From NCBI RefSeq assembly GCF_017795885.1, contig NZ_CP059297.1, forward strand, positions 1,679,001 through 1,743,000: a stretch of 64,000 nt of DNA, written 5' to 3'. The stretch is from Brevundimonas sp. AJA228-03 (lineage in GTDB: Bacteria; Pseudomonadota; Alphaproteobacteria; Caulobacterales; Caulobacteraceae). Below the pieces are notes generated by a model. It ran no database searches and was not told the DNA's origin. It saw nothing but the letters and a program-made list of their open reading frames with translations. Made by a program: the position numbers and the translations under genes. Position 1 is the first letter of the stretch, and each line of letters opens with the position of its first letter. Positions 9,076-17,658 of the stretch are shown one piece after another.

Positions 9076-9101
9076 AAATGAGACGACCGGAGGACGACAG
9101 G

Positions 9102-9632
9102 ATGGCCGACCGCGACCCCGAGGTCCAGGCGCTGCTCGACAAGAAGGCGATCGAGGAGGTGCTGCTGAAGTTCCTCCGCGGCTGTGATCGCAGCGATGCG
9201 AACCTGGTCGAGCGCGCCTATTGGCCCGACGGATGGGAGGATCACGGCGGCACTTTCGATGGCCCGGCGTCGGAATGGGTGGCTGTGGTCAAGGAGCGGC
9301 TTTCCAAGGCCGGTCTGATGAATCACCTGGCCATGAACATGGTCATCGATCTGAAGTCGGCGACCACTGCGACCGCAGAATGCTACATCCTCACCGCCTC
9401 GCGCCTGACGGTGAAGGGGCAGGAGTTCGATACCCGGACCCTGGCCCGCTGCGTGGACCAGATGGAGAAGCGCGGCGACGAATGGCGCATCTTCAGACGC
9501 ACCATGTGCTGGGAATGGAACGAGGAGCGCGAGCTCTCCGAGACATGGGCGCGGGGGGCAATCACTCGGGATGCCTCGGAGCTTCGGCGCGGGGCCAAGA
9601 GGCCTGACGACATCCTCTATACGGCAGCCTGA
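9102..9632 (+). CDS. NTF2-fold protein, SnoaL_4 type
   Basis: A 176-residue protein beginning MADRDPEVQALLDKKAIEEVL. The motifs FLRGCDRSDANLVERAYWPDGWEDHGG and CVDQMEKRGDEWRIFRRTM are typical of the larger SnoaL-like 4 family, whose relatives include bile-acid 7-dehydratase BaiE-like proteins and accessory proteins of aromatic and steroid catabolism. The conserved YW.D...DHG stretch probably lines the pocket. The ATG at 9102 is preferred over one at 9078 because GGAGG lies 8 nt ahead of it. It is followed 9 bp later by an SDR, so the two are probably co-translated. A dehydratase role is possible but unproven. Confidence 0.85.
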   Translation: MADRDPEVQALLDKKAIEEVLLKFLRGCDRSDANLVERAYWPDGWEDHGGTFDGPASEWVAVVKERLSKAGLMNHLAMNMVIDLKSATTATAECYILTASRLTVKGQEFDTRTLARCVDQMEKRGDEWRIFRRTMCWEWNEERELSETWARGAITRDASELRRGAKRPDDILYTAA

Positions 9633-9641
9633 GGCGAGCGG

Positions 9642-10400
9642 ATGGACATCGAGGGCTCAGCGGCCATCGTCACCGGGGCCAACCGGGGCATAGGCGAAGG
9701 CTTTGTGCATGTGCTGATCGAGCACGGGGCTGCCAGGGTCTATGCCGGTGCCCGCGATCCGGCATCGGCCAGACATCTTGAGGACCGATATCCCGGCAAG
9801 GTCGTTGCTGTGCGGCTCGACGTGTCCAAACCGGACGAGATCGAGGCCGCGGCCGCGGCCTGTCCCGACGTGTCGATACTGGTCAACAACGCCGGTGCCT
9901 TCCACAACAAGCTTCTGATCGGCTCTGACGACATCTCCGCTGCACGCGACGAGATGGAGGTCAATTATTTCGGACCGCTGCAGATGGCGCGCGCCTTCGC
10001 CCCGGTGCTGAAAGCCAATGGTGGAGGAGCGATCCTGAACGTGCTTTCGGTCGGGGGCATCGTCGCGGTGCCGAACATGGGCGGCTACAGCCCGTCGAAG
10101 TTCGCCATGCGGGCAGCGGGATCCTGCATTCGCGCCGAGCTGGCGGGGCAGGGGACCAGTGTCACTTCCCTGATCGTCGGTTCGGTCGACACCCGGATGG
10201 CCTCACATGTGAAGGGTGCCAAGGAGCAGCCCGAAGACATCGCCCGCGCGGCGTTGAAGGGGATCACGCGCGGCATCGACGAGATCGACACCGACCGGTT
10301 CGCCATCGAGAGTCGTGCCGCCCTGGCCCGGGATCCCAAGGGGATGGAGCGGGCCATGGCCAGGATGCTGCACGTCAAGGAACTGTCGACCGGTCGCTAG
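9642..10400 (+). CDS. SDR oxidoreductase
   Basis: A 252-residue classical SDR: cofactor motif TGANRGIGEGF near the N-terminus, an ILVNNAG segment and the catalytic YSPSK (Tyr-x3-Lys). The long C-terminal region after DTRMASH contains a basic helix and no membrane segment. GAGGCGAG just before the ATG is a good ribosome site. It sits 9 bp after the SnoaL_4 gene and 30 bp before the DUF1295 gene, in the five-gene rightward operon. It probably oxidises a secondary alcohol or reduces a ketone of the substrate. Confidence 0.9.
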   Translation: MDIEGSAAIVTGANRGIGEGFVHVLIEHGAARVYAGARDPASARHLEDRYPGKVVAVRLDVSKPDEIEAAAAACPDVSILVNNAGAFHNKLLIGSDDISAARDEMEVNYFGPLQMARAFAPVLKANGGGAILNVLSVGGIVAVPNMGGYSPSKFAMRAAGSCIRAELAGQGTSVTSLIVGSVDTRMASHVKGAKEQPEDIARAALKGITRGIDEIDTDRFAIESRAALARDPKGMERAMARMLHVKELSTGR

Positions 10401-10430
10401 ACGTCGGACGATCAAGGGGGAGACCAAACC

Positions 10431-11267
10431 ATGCCGCCCATCACCGAAATCCTGACCATTCTCGGGATCAACTTTGCGATCTGCGTCGCGTCCTTCGTCA
10501 TCCTGTGGGGCATTGGCGTCGCCATCCGGGACGTGACCTTCGTCGACGCCTGGTGGGCGTTGGGGCTGGCCTTCATGGGTGTGACCACCTTCTTCATGGC
10601 CGACGGCTCGGACCAGCGGATGCAGCTGATCCTCGTGCTGGTCTCCGTCTGGGGCCTGCGGCTGGGCGGCTATATGTTGTGGCGCTGGCGGGATCATGGG
10701 CCGGACAGACGCTATGTGAAGATGCTGGAGCGGGCCCAGGCGAAGGGCATGAGCTATCCCAAGGCTGCCTGGGTCCTGGTGTTCCAGCTGCAGTCGCCGA
10801 TCCTGTTCATCGTCAGCCTGCCTGTACAGCTGGGCCAGTTGTCGTCGTCGCCGGTCGCGGTGGGCCTCATCGGCTGGATCGGTGCCGGGCTGACTGTCTT
10901 CGGCATCATCTTCGAAAGCCTGGGCGACTGGCAGATGGTGCGGTTCAAGAAAACGCCGGGCACGGCCGGAACCGTGATGGACAAGGGTCTGTGGCGCTAT
11001 ACCCAGCATCCCAACTATTTCGGCGACCTGTGCGTCTGGTTCGGCCTGTGGCTGATCGCGGCGGAGACAGGCCTGCTCGGCACCGCCTCGATTGTCGGGC
11101 CACTGCTGCTGATGGTGATGTTCCTGAAGTACAGCGGCGGCGTGTCATACGAAAAGCGCCTGAAGCATACGCGCCCGGGCTATGAGGGCTATATGGCCCG
11201 GACCAGCCTGATGATCCCCTGGCCGCCGAAGAAAGCGTCCATCGTGGAGACGAAGTCCGCCGCATGA
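10431..11267 (+). CDS. DUF1295 membrane protein, steroid 5-alpha-reductase-like
   Basis: A 278-residue protein with about seven hydrophobic helices. The C-terminal signature GLWRYTQHPNYFGDLCVW followed by YEKRL and PGYEGYMARTS is characteristic of DUF1295 and the related steroid 5-alpha-reductase/isoprenylcysteine methyltransferase fold, where it forms the NADPH- or SAM-binding part. In this catabolic context an NADPH-dependent double-bond reductase acting on a hydrophobic substrate is the most natural reading (inference). The start is preceded by AAGGGGGAGA. Its stop overlaps the ligase start by 4 nt (ATGA), so the two are translationally coupled. Confidence 0.88.
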   Translation: MPPITEILTILGINFAICVASFVILWGIGVAIRDVTFVDAWWALGLAFMGVTTFFMADGSDQRMQLILVLVSVWGLRLGGYMLWRWRDHGPDRRYVKMLERAQAKGMSYPKAAWVLVFQLQSPILFIVSLPVQLGQLSSSPVAVGLIGWIGAGLTVFGIIFESLGDWQMVRFKKTPGTAGTVMDKGLWRYTQHPNYFGDLCVWFGLWLIAAETGLLGTASIVGPLLLMVMFLKYSGGVSYEKRLKHTRPGYEGYMARTSLMIPWPPKKASIVETKSAA

Positions 11268-12772
11268 TCCGTCCAGCCAGGCCACGCTTGATGTCCACGC
11301 CCGGGGTCGCCATGCCCGCGCCCCGGGCGGTCGGTTCCCTGTTGAATGTTCATGCTGCGCGCGATCCTGATCGCCCGGCCCTGACGTTTGAGGGCGAGAC
11401 CCTTACGCGGAGAGAGCTGGCGGAACGGGTCAACCAGCGGGCGCGCACGCTGCAGAAGGCGGGAGTGGTCGAGGGTGACTTTGTCGCCATCGCCCTGCCG
11501 AACTGCCCCGCCTTTCTGGAGCTGGCCTTTGCGGTCTGGGCGCTTGGCGCGACGCCTGCACCCCTGTCTCACAAGCTGCCGGCACCCGAGCTTGCGGGCA
11601 TTCTCGACCTGTTGAAGCCGCGGCTGATCGTTATCGAGGACGCCGCCAAGGTCGGCGATACGCGGTGTTTGTCGGAGGCGGAGACCTGGGACGCCATGGC
11701 CGATGCATCGCCCCTTCCGGAGATCGTATCGAAACACCTGAAGGCCATCGCCAGCGGCGGTTCGACCGGGCGGCCCAAGGTCATCGTCGACATGGCACCG
11801 GCGATGGTCGACCCAGACGTCCTGCTGCTCGGCATGATCCCGGAGGATGTCCTGCTGAACCCCGGGCCCCTCTATCACGCAGCCCCGTTCGGCATGACCT
11901 GTTTCGCCATGGGCTGGGGGCTGCACATCGTCCTGATGCCGCGCTTTGATGCGGAGGAAACCCTGCGGTTGATCGACCGGTACAAGGTCAGCTGGCTGTT
12001 CCAGGTGCCGACGATGATGCATCGAATCTGGACCCTTCCCGACGATGTGAAGGCGAAACATGACGTCTCGTCGCTGGACGCCGTCCTGCATATCGCCGCC
12101 GCCTGTCCCCCCTGGTTGAAACAGAAATGGATCGAGTGGGTAGGCCCCGAGACGGTCTGGGAAATCTACACTGGCACCGAGGCTCTCGGCGGTACCGGTA
12201 TTCGTGGCGTCGAATGGCTGGATCATCCCGGCTCGGTCGGGAAGGTCCTGCCTGGCTTTGAGATGAAGGTGCTGAACGAGGCCGGCGAAGCCTGTGCTCC
12301 CGGCGAGGTCGGAGAGATTTATTTCATGCCGCTGCGCGGGCAGGGGACGACCTATAGATACCTCGGTGCCGAGCCGCGTGCGAACGGGACGTTCGAGACG
12401 CTGGGCGACATGGGCTATGTCGATGAGGAAGGCTGGCTCTACCTGGCCGATCGGCGCGTGGACATGATCGTCTCAGGGGGGGCCAACGTCTATCCTGCCG
12501 AGGTCGAGGCGGCGATCGACAGCTTCCCCGGCGTCCTGTGCAGCGTGGTGGTGGGGCTGCCGGATGCCGACCTTGGCCAGCGGGTGCACGCCATCGTTGA
12601 GACAGCAGACGGGGCTCTGGATCGGACCGGGCTGAACGCATTTCTGATGGAGCGGATCGCGCCTTACAAGCGGCCTCGGTCGCTGGAGGTGACCACCGAA
12701 CGGCTCCGCGATGATGCGGGCAAGGTGCGCCGCTCTGCGCTGAGAGCGGCGCGGATGCCGGCGGACACCTAG
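11264..12772 (+). CDS. AMP-forming acyl-CoA ligase
   Basis: A 502-residue ANL-superfamily ligase. The P-loop-like A3 motif is IASGGSTGRPKVI, A5 is WEIYTGTEALGG, and A7 (LGDMGYVDEEGWLYLADR) and A8 (DMIVSGGANVYPAEVE) are present. The A10 region, which in ligases of this family usually reads PKTATGKI with a catalytic Lys, reads LRDDAGKVRRS; the Gly-Lys pair is kept. It activates a carboxylate to its CoA thioester through an acyl-adenylate. The start overlaps the DUF1295 stop; Met10 or Met17 are alternatives. The stop TAG sits at the edge of a palindromic repeat. Confidence 0.92.
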   Translation: MIRPARPRLMSTPGVAMPAPRAVGSLLNVHAARDPDRPALTFEGETLTRRELAERVNQRARTLQKAGVVEGDFVAIALPNCPAFLELAFAVWALGATPAPLSHKLPAPELAGILDLLKPRLIVIEDAAKVGDTRCLSEAETWDAMADASPLPEIVSKHLKAIASGGSTGRPKVIVDMAPAMVDPDVLLLGMIPEDVLLNPGPLYHAAPFGMTCFAMGWGLHIVLMPRFDAEETLRLIDRYKVSWLFQVPTMMHRIWTLPDDVKAKHDVSSLDAVLHIAAACPPWLKQKWIEWVGPETVWEIYTGTEALGGTGIRGVEWLDHPGSVGKVLPGFEMKVLNEAGEACAPGEVGEIYFMPLRGQGTTYRYLGAEPRANGTFETLGDMGYVDEEGWLYLADRRVDMIVSGGANVYPAEVEAAIDSFPGVLCSVVVGLPDADLGQRVHAIVETADGALDRTGLNAFLMERIAPYKRPRSLEVTTERLRDDAGKVRRSALRAARMPADT

Positions 12773-12831
12773 AGCCTGATCGGCTGAGGTGGAATCGCTT
12801 CGCGATTCCGCTGATGCCGTGAATCAGGCTC
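12772..12831 (+). repeat. CTAG-bordered palindromic repeat, copy 1
   Basis: A 60-bp imperfect palindrome with an outer stem of GAGCCTGAT and its complement and an inner hairpin GGAATCGC-TTCG-CGATTCC-type. A copy with a single mismatch lies at 47256-47315 on the other strand. It fills the space between two convergent genes and probably acts as a two-way transcription stop. Its CTAG border supplies the TAG stop of the ligase; a further fragment, ATCATGCCCTAG at 12835-12846, supplies the stop of the facing gene. Confidence 0.85.
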
Positions 12832-12841
12832 CAATCATGCC

Positions 12842-13210
12842 CTAGGTCGCCGCCGGGTCCTTCATCTGGAAATAGTCGCGCCAGGCCACGATCTTTCCGT
12901 CCTGGAATTCGATGATGCCCATATAAGGGTGGGAGACGCTGACGCCATCGGCGTTGACATAGTCCTCCTGCCCCTCGGTCAGCACCTTTTCGCCGTTTTC
13001 GGCCCAGTTCACGAGCGTCCACTTCGTCGCCGAATGGTTGGCCCAGTATCTGGTGATGAACCGGTCGACCCACGCCTTCCCGATCAGGGGGCGGGTGCCG
13101 ACATGGTAGTGGTATTCGACGTCTTCGGCGAAGAAGTCGAGGAAGGCGGGTTTGTCGCGCATCTCCGACGCCGCCATCAGCGCGCGCAAGCGTTCGATCG
13201 GCGTACTCAT
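12842..13210 (-). CDS. NTF2-fold protein, limonene-epoxide-hydrolase-like
   Basis: A 122-residue NTF2-fold protein. VEYHYHVGTRPLIGK and the last strand DGKIVAWRDYFQMKD follow the pattern of limonene-1,2-epoxide hydrolase (LEH) relatives. The WRDYF motif keeps the third LEH aspartate, but the Arg-x-Asp pair of LEH is replaced by Gly-x-Glu in LTEGQEDYV, so LEH-type hydrolysis cannot be assumed. It overlaps the upstream paralogue by 4 nt (ATGA at 13207-13210), so the pair is co-translated and may form a heterodimer. It ends at a CTAG inside repeat DNA. Confidence 0.83.
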   Translation of the reverse strand: MSTPIERLRALMAASEMRDKPAFLDFFAEDVEYHYHVGTRPLIGKAWVDRFITRYWANHSATKWTLVNWAENGEKVLTEGQEDYVNADGVSVSHPYMGIIEFQDGKIVAWRDYFQMKDPAAT

Positions 13211-13608
13211 GCCGAGGCTTTCGCGATGTCCGGCTTCGCCGGCGCATGGACCTGCGATGTGTCGTAGTAGTCGCGCATCCGGTAGATCAGGCCGTCGCGA
13301 ACCTGGAAAACCTGGACGAAGGGGTTGTCAATCTTCGCGCCCGAAGCACGATCGACCAGGACCTCCATCCCCTCGACGAACAGAACTTCGCCGTTCTCGG
13401 CCGAGTGGGTGACCCGCCACTCCTGCTGATCGAAGCCGGCCTCGTAGTTGGACAGGAATTTGCGCATCTTGTCCTTTCCCACGGCCGGACGTTTGGTGGG
13501 GTGCCAATGGTACTCAATGTCGTCGGCGAGGGTGGCAATGAAGCCCTCCACATCGCGCTTCTTCCAGGCGGCCATCATGGCCTCCACGACCTGCATTTTT
13601 TGACCCAC
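13207..13608 (-). CDS. NTF2-fold protein, limonene-epoxide-hydrolase-like (paralogue)
   Basis: A 133-residue paralogue of the next gene: IEYHWHPTKRPAVGKDKMRKF, VLFVEGMEVLVD and DGLIYRMRDYYD align with it throughout. As in the partner, the LEH Arg-x-Asp pair is Gly-x-Glu while the last Asp is kept. The start is GTG at 13608 with GGGAG 7 nt upstream; an internal ATG lies four codons in. A 17-bp box lies 45 bp upstream. The pair may process an epoxide, enol or dienone intermediate (inference from fold and context). Confidence 0.83.
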   Translation of the reverse strand: MGQKMQVVEAMMAAWKKRDVEGFIATLADDIEYHWHPTKRPAVGKDKMRKFLSNYEAGFDQQEWRVTHSAENGEVLFVEGMEVLVDRASGAKIDNPFVQVFQVRDGLIYRMRDYYDTSQVHAPAKPDIAKASA

Positions 13609-13652
13609 GGCCCGTCTCCCTGCGTTCCTGCTGATCGAACGCTAAGGCCATA

Positions 13653-13669
13653 GGTCTGCTAGTGCAAGC
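13653..13669 (-). promoter_or_regulatory. 17-bp regulon box, GCTTGCACTAGCAGACC
   Basis: An exact CTTGC-N7-GACC match on the minus strand between the HxlR regulator and the LEH-like pair, consistent with a promoter for the pair. Confidence 0.45.
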
Positions 13670-13701
13670 GCCGAAAGGTCACTTTCAAAAGCGAACTTTC
13701 T

Positions 13702-14640
13702 TTACGCCGTCGGCTTGATCCGGCCAGCCTTCATCAGAACGTTCTGCAGCGTCAGCCTGCCTTTGCAGGCGCTGCAGGAGACCTGAGGGCTCAGAGGTTC
13801 ACCGCAAGCGTGCCTGATCCTGACAGGCGGTCCGGCGCGGTCCTTCAGATGGGTATCGGCCCAGGTCATCATGGTCAGGGCATGGGGATAGAGGTCGCGC
13901 CCCTTGGTCGTCAGCCGGTATTGATACCGGGGCGGCGTCATCTCATAAAGGCGTCTCTCGAAAATGCCCGACATCTCCAGCGTCCGCAGCCGGTCGGTCA
14001 GAATGTTGGACGCGATTCCAAGCATGCTCTGGATCTCGTCGAACTTGTGCAGGCCGAAATACTGCACACTGACCACCAGGGCGGTCCAGCGATCGCCCAG
14101 CAGGTCAACAAGCTCGATGGTCGGGGCCTCATCGTTGGGCTGGCGACGACGGTGCATCCGCTGGACCGGCAGCTTCTCCATCCCCTGACCGGGGCCGGGC
14201 GTGAAGGAGCAGGTGTGAAGCGTCAGCGGCTCGCCGCAGCCACCGCAGCGGAGCTCGGGCAACATGGGCTTGCCGCATTCGGTGTGAGTGAAGACCGTTG
14301 GTGCCCGGCCGCCGGTCACGCCCCAGCGCACGCCCCAGCCCCACATCAGCATCATGGAATCGAACAGACCCAGTCCGCGCGGCGTCAGATGGTAGGCCAT
14401 ACGTGCGCCCTCATCCTTGTGGGGCTTCTTGACCAGGATGCCGTGCCTTTCCAACGCCGCGAGGCGGCTTGAGAGTGTTGACCGGGCACCGCCGAGGCGG
14501 GCGTGAAATTCCTCGAACCGCGTTGCGCCGAGAAAGGCCTCCTGGACGACCAACAGGCTCCATCGATCGCCGAGAGCGTTAAGGGCGCGGTTGACCGAGC
14601 TCTTTGGAACCAGACGAGTTCTCGGCGGGACGCGGGGCAT
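13702..14640 (-). CDS. Tandem-domain HxlR-type regulator with Cys knuckles
   Basis: A 312-residue protein made of two complete HxlR winged-helix domains (about residues 15-110 and 175-270), unlike the usual single-domain HxlR of about 110-130 residues that works as a homodimer. Each half has the LGDRWxxLVV opening, the F..F...LG...N/S.L..RL recognition region and an aromatic wing (YHLTPRG, YRLTTKG). Each is followed by a C-x9-C-x2-C element (Cys122/132/135 and Cys279/289/292) with a nearby His, resembling a zinc knuckle. A covalent pseudo-dimer would suit an asymmetric operator such as the 17-bp box. It lies 31 bp after the ligase. Confidence 0.88.
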   Translation of the reverse strand: MPRVPPRTRLVPKSSVNRALNALGDRWSLLVVQEAFLGATRFEEFHARLGGARSTLSSRLAALERHGILVKKPHKDEGARMAYHLTPRGLGLFDSMMLMWGWGVRWGVTGGRAPTVFTHTECGKPMLPELRCGGCGEPLTLHTCSFTPGPGQGMEKLPVQRMHRRRQPNDEAPTIELVDLLGDRWTALVVSVQYFGLHKFDEIQSMLGIASNILTDRLRTLEMSGIFERRLYEMTPPRYQYRLTTKGRDLYPHALTMMTWADTHLKDRAGPPVRIRHACGEPLSPQVSCSACKGRLTLQNVLMKAGRIKPTA

Positions 14641-14671
14641 CCCCCCTCTTAGGCATCGCCATTAGGTCTTA

Positions 14672-16303
14672 TCAAGCAACCGTCAATTTCTGGCGTCGAA
14701 TCACCAGCCCTGCCGCTTCACGGTCGAAGGTCCCGGCTGTGACCCCCTCGTCCCTCAGTCCGGTCTTCTGGATCTTGTTGGTTGGGGTCTTGGGCAGGGC
14801 AGCTTCTACCCGGACGTAGCGTGGCACCATGAAATGGGTCATGCGCGGGATCAGCCATTCGAGCAGTTCGCGCGCGTCGATCTCGGCACCGTCGATCGGT
14901 GCCACGGCCACCATGACCTCCTGTTCGCCACCGGGCAGGTCGACGCCGTAGGCGGCGCATTCGCGCACGGAGGGGTGGGCGATGACTTCGAGCTCGATTT
15001 CCAGAGAGGACATGTTCTCGCCGCGTCGGCGGATTGCATCTTTCTTGCGATCGACGAAGAAGAAGCAGCCCTCGCTGTCGCGCCACATCAGGTCGCCGGT
15101 GTGGAACCAGCCGTTGCGCCAGGCCTTCGCCGTCGCCTCCGGATCGCCGAGGTAGCCGCTGAAAAGGGTCCAGGGGGCATCGGAGCGGATGACCAGTTCG
15201 CCCGGCTCGCCGTGCGGGACCTCGTTGTCGTGATCGTCGACGATGCGGCACTCCATGCCGACACGAACACGGCCGCAGGAGCGCATCACCGGTTCGTTGA
15301 CCGCACTGATCAGCGGCCCGGACACCTCGGTCATGTTGAACCCCGACAGATAGTCGAAGCCGAACCGCTTAGCGAGCGCGACGGTGTCCTCGTTGATCGG
15401 CGACAGGGTCACCATCCTCAGCGAGTTGTCGGCGTCGTCGGGCTTCGGCGGCTCCTTCATCAGGAAGGAGGTCAGGGCACCGATCAGGCCGGAGCAGACC
15501 GTTGAGCCGGTCTCGCGCACGGTGTCCCAGAATCGGCGGGTGTCGAAGGCCTCGAACAGGGCGACCGAGCCGCCGCAGGCCACCGCCGCCGTGATCGCCG
15601 CGATGCCGCCGACATGGAACATCGGCAGATTCACCAGCATCCGGTCGGACTGGACCATGTAGCCATAGGTCACCCTGGCCGTCGTCCATTCCTGCACGTA
15701 GGAGGTGACTACTGCTTTGGAAGGGCCTGTTGTGCCGGAGGTGAAGATGATCACCGGCGGATCCCAGGGATGCTGTTCCACAGGCATGAAGTCAGTCGGA
15801 TCGCCGTCGAGGGCCGAAGCCTCCTCGATCACGACGGGCAAGGCCGGTGGTTCTGACGGCCCGGTCAGGATCAGCCGTTCGGCCACACCAAGCGACAGAC
15901 CTTCCAGACGTGGCGCAAGGTCGGGGTGGACGATCAGCAGCCTGGCACCGGTCTTGCCGATGGCGTGTTCCAGCAGCTTGCCGCGAAAGCTTGTGTTGAT
16001 GGGGGCGAGCGCCGCGCCGGCATAGTTGGCACCGAACCAGGCGCGCAGCAGGGTCGGGCCGTTCGGCGCCCAGGCCGCGACGATGTCCCCGCCCTTGACA
16101 CCACGCGCCTGAAGCGCGGCGGCGGTGGACACTGCGCGCCTGCGGGTCTCGGCCCAGGTCCAGGTCTCGCCGGTCTCGAAACGGATGAAGACCGTGTCCG
16201 GCGTCTCGGCCGCCCAGCGGTCGATCAGCAGCGGGATGACACAGTCCTCGGCCGCCGGCGGTGCGGGGTCGAACCACGGGACCGTCAGGCGCGCATCGTT
16301 CAT
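14672..16303 (-). CDS. AMP-forming acyl-CoA ligase, caiC/fadD type
   Basis: A 543-residue ANL ligase. Motifs: A3 IIFTSGTTGPSKAVV, A5 YLSGFNMTEVSGP, A7 HTGDLMWRDSEGCFFFVDRKKD, A8 IRRRGENMSSLEIE and the C-terminal PTNKIQKTGLR with the catalytic Lys. The RRRGENIS-type A8 is typical of crotonobetaine/carnitine-CoA-ligase-like enzymes, but no carnitine genes are near. It starts at 16303 by a 4-nt ATGA overlap with the permease stop, so the two are coupled. It probably activates the acid that the permease brings in. Confidence 0.92.
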   Translation of the reverse strand: MNDARLTVPWFDPAPPAAEDCVIPLLIDRWAAETPDTVFIRFETGETWTWAETRRRAVSTAAALQARGVKGGDIVAAWAPNGPTLLRAWFGANYAGAALAPINTSFRGKLLEHAIGKTGARLLIVHPDLAPRLEGLSLGVAERLILTGPSEPPALPVVIEEASALDGDPTDFMPVEQHPWDPPVIIFTSGTTGPSKAVVTSYVQEWTTARVTYGYMVQSDRMLVNLPMFHVGGIAAITAAVACGGSVALFEAFDTRRFWDTVRETGSTVCSGLIGALTSFLMKEPPKPDDADNSLRMVTLSPINEDTVALAKRFGFDYLSGFNMTEVSGPLISAVNEPVMRSCGRVRVGMECRIVDDHDNEVPHGEPGELVIRSDAPWTLFSGYLGDPEATAKAWRNGWFHTGDLMWRDSEGCFFFVDRKKDAIRRRGENMSSLEIELEVIAHPSVRECAAYGVDLPGGEQEVMVAVAPIDGAEIDARELLEWLIPRMTHFMVPRYVRVEAALPKTPTNKIQKTGLRDEGVTAGTFDREAAGLVIRRQKLTVA

Positions 16304-17658
16304 TGGGCAGGCTCCTGCCACGCCCTGGCTTCCTCGACACTGTCGCGGAAAGGCCTTAGCGCGCGGGTGAGCATCAGGGCGGCGACGGTGATGGTCGCCC
16401 CGCTGACGATGGCGAGGGACAGGCCGATCCTCTGGTCACCGCCGAGCCAATTGTCGCTGATGGCAGCCACGACGGTGGGGCCGAGGCCGAGCGAGATCAG
16501 GTTGCCGATCAGGAAGTATATAGCGGTGATCTGGGCCCGAAGCTGGTTCGGCGCGACGGCCTGTAGCGCCGTGGCCGGCAGGCTGTTCATCACGCCCGCG
16601 AAAAAGCTGAAGCCGGCGAGGGCGGCAAGAGCCTGATCGCGGTCGGGCATGAGGGGCATGGCTATGGCGAAGGGGATACTGGCGACAAGAGCCAGGATGG
16701 CGACCCGAACGGGCGCGTCTGTGCGGCCCTTGCCGGCGAACATGTCGGTGAGCCAGCCGCCCACGAGTACGCCTGGCGTGGCGGCGGCCAGCAGAACCAG
16801 TCCATAGGCGAAGCCAACCTCGGCCGGGGTCATCCCATGCTGGCGGATCAGAACCGCAGGTGCCCAGGCCAGATAGGAAATCCCGGCCATGCCGAAGATC
16901 GAGAAGGCGAAGATCAGCATGTAGAAGGTCGATTTGCGCGACCACATATATCCTAGGACGCCCGCCTGGACGCCCGACTTCACCACCCCCTGGCGCGGCG
17001 GTTCGCGCACGATGACGAAGAGTGCGGCGATCAGCAGGCCCGGGGCACCGACCAGAACGAAGGTCTGCTGCCAGGGTGCCAGTTCGCCAACGAAGGGTAG
17101 TTTCATCGCCCCGGCCTGGGCGATGATGTCGATGACTGCGCCGCCGATCATCAGGGCCAGACCGGCACCCAGATAGGGGGCCATCGAATAGACGGCCAGG
17201 GCACGGGCCCGTTGTCGCGGCGGGAAGTAGTCGGAGATCATCGAATAGGCGGCGGGCGAAAGGGCAGCTTCGCCGATTCCCACGCCGATGCGGGCAGCGA
17301 ACAGCGCCCAGAAGCTGTTGGCAAGGCCGCAGGCCACGGTCATCACGCTCCAGACCACGATACCCCAGAAGATGATCCAGCGCCGGCTGCCCCGGTCCGC
17401 CAGTCGCGCCAGCGGCACGCCCATGACGGTGTAGAACAGGGAGAAGGCGATCCCGGCCAGAAGGCTGAACTGAGTGTCGGTAATCGTCAGGTCGGCCCGG
17501 ATCGGCTGCACCAGCAGGGTCAGGATCTGGCGATCGATGAAGCTGGACGTATAGGCCACCATCAAGCCGGCGACTGCGAACCAGGCCCAGCCCGAATGGG
17601 GCCAGAGTCCCGGCTCCGACGGTTGCTTCACGCCCGTCACATCCTCAACCGCGCTCAT
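16300..17658 (-). CDS. MFS permease (paralogue of the one at 1952)
   Basis: A 452-residue, 12-TM major facilitator protein. SSFIDRQILTLLVQPIRADL, LADRGSRRWII and ARIGVGIGEAALSPAAYSM align with the permease at 1952-3304 along the whole length, so one arose by duplication. AAGG lies 7 nt ahead of the ATG. It is the first gene of a leftward unit (permease, ligase, HxlR regulator, LEH-like pair). Two paralogous permeases in one cluster may serve different intermediates or directions. Confidence 0.92.
   Translation of the reverse strand: MSAVEDVTGVKQPSEPGLWPHSGWAWFAVAGLMVAYTSSFIDRQILTLLVQPIRADLTITDTQFSLLAGIAFSLFYTVMGVPLARLADRGSRRWIIFWGIVVWSVMTVACGLANSFWALFAARIGVGIGEAALSPAAYSMISDYFPPRQRARALAVYSMAPYLGAGLALMIGGAVIDIIAQAGAMKLPFVGELAPWQQTFVLVGAPGLLIAALFVIVREPPRQGVVKSGVQAGVLGYMWSRKSTFYMLIFAFSIFGMAGISYLAWAPAVLIRQHGMTPAEVGFAYGLVLLAAATPGVLVGGWLTDMFAGKGRTDAPVRVAILALVASIPFAIAMPLMPDRDQALAALAGFSFFAGVMNSLPATALQAVAPNQLRAQITAIYFLIGNLISLGLGPTVVAAISDNWLGGDQRIGLSLAIVSGATITVAALMLTRALRPFRDSVEEARAWQEPAQ

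Noticed and set aside
14655..14671. A possible further 17-bp box upstream of the first HxlR gene
   Set aside because: The halves (GCTTG and GACC) are present but the spacing is about four bases too short.
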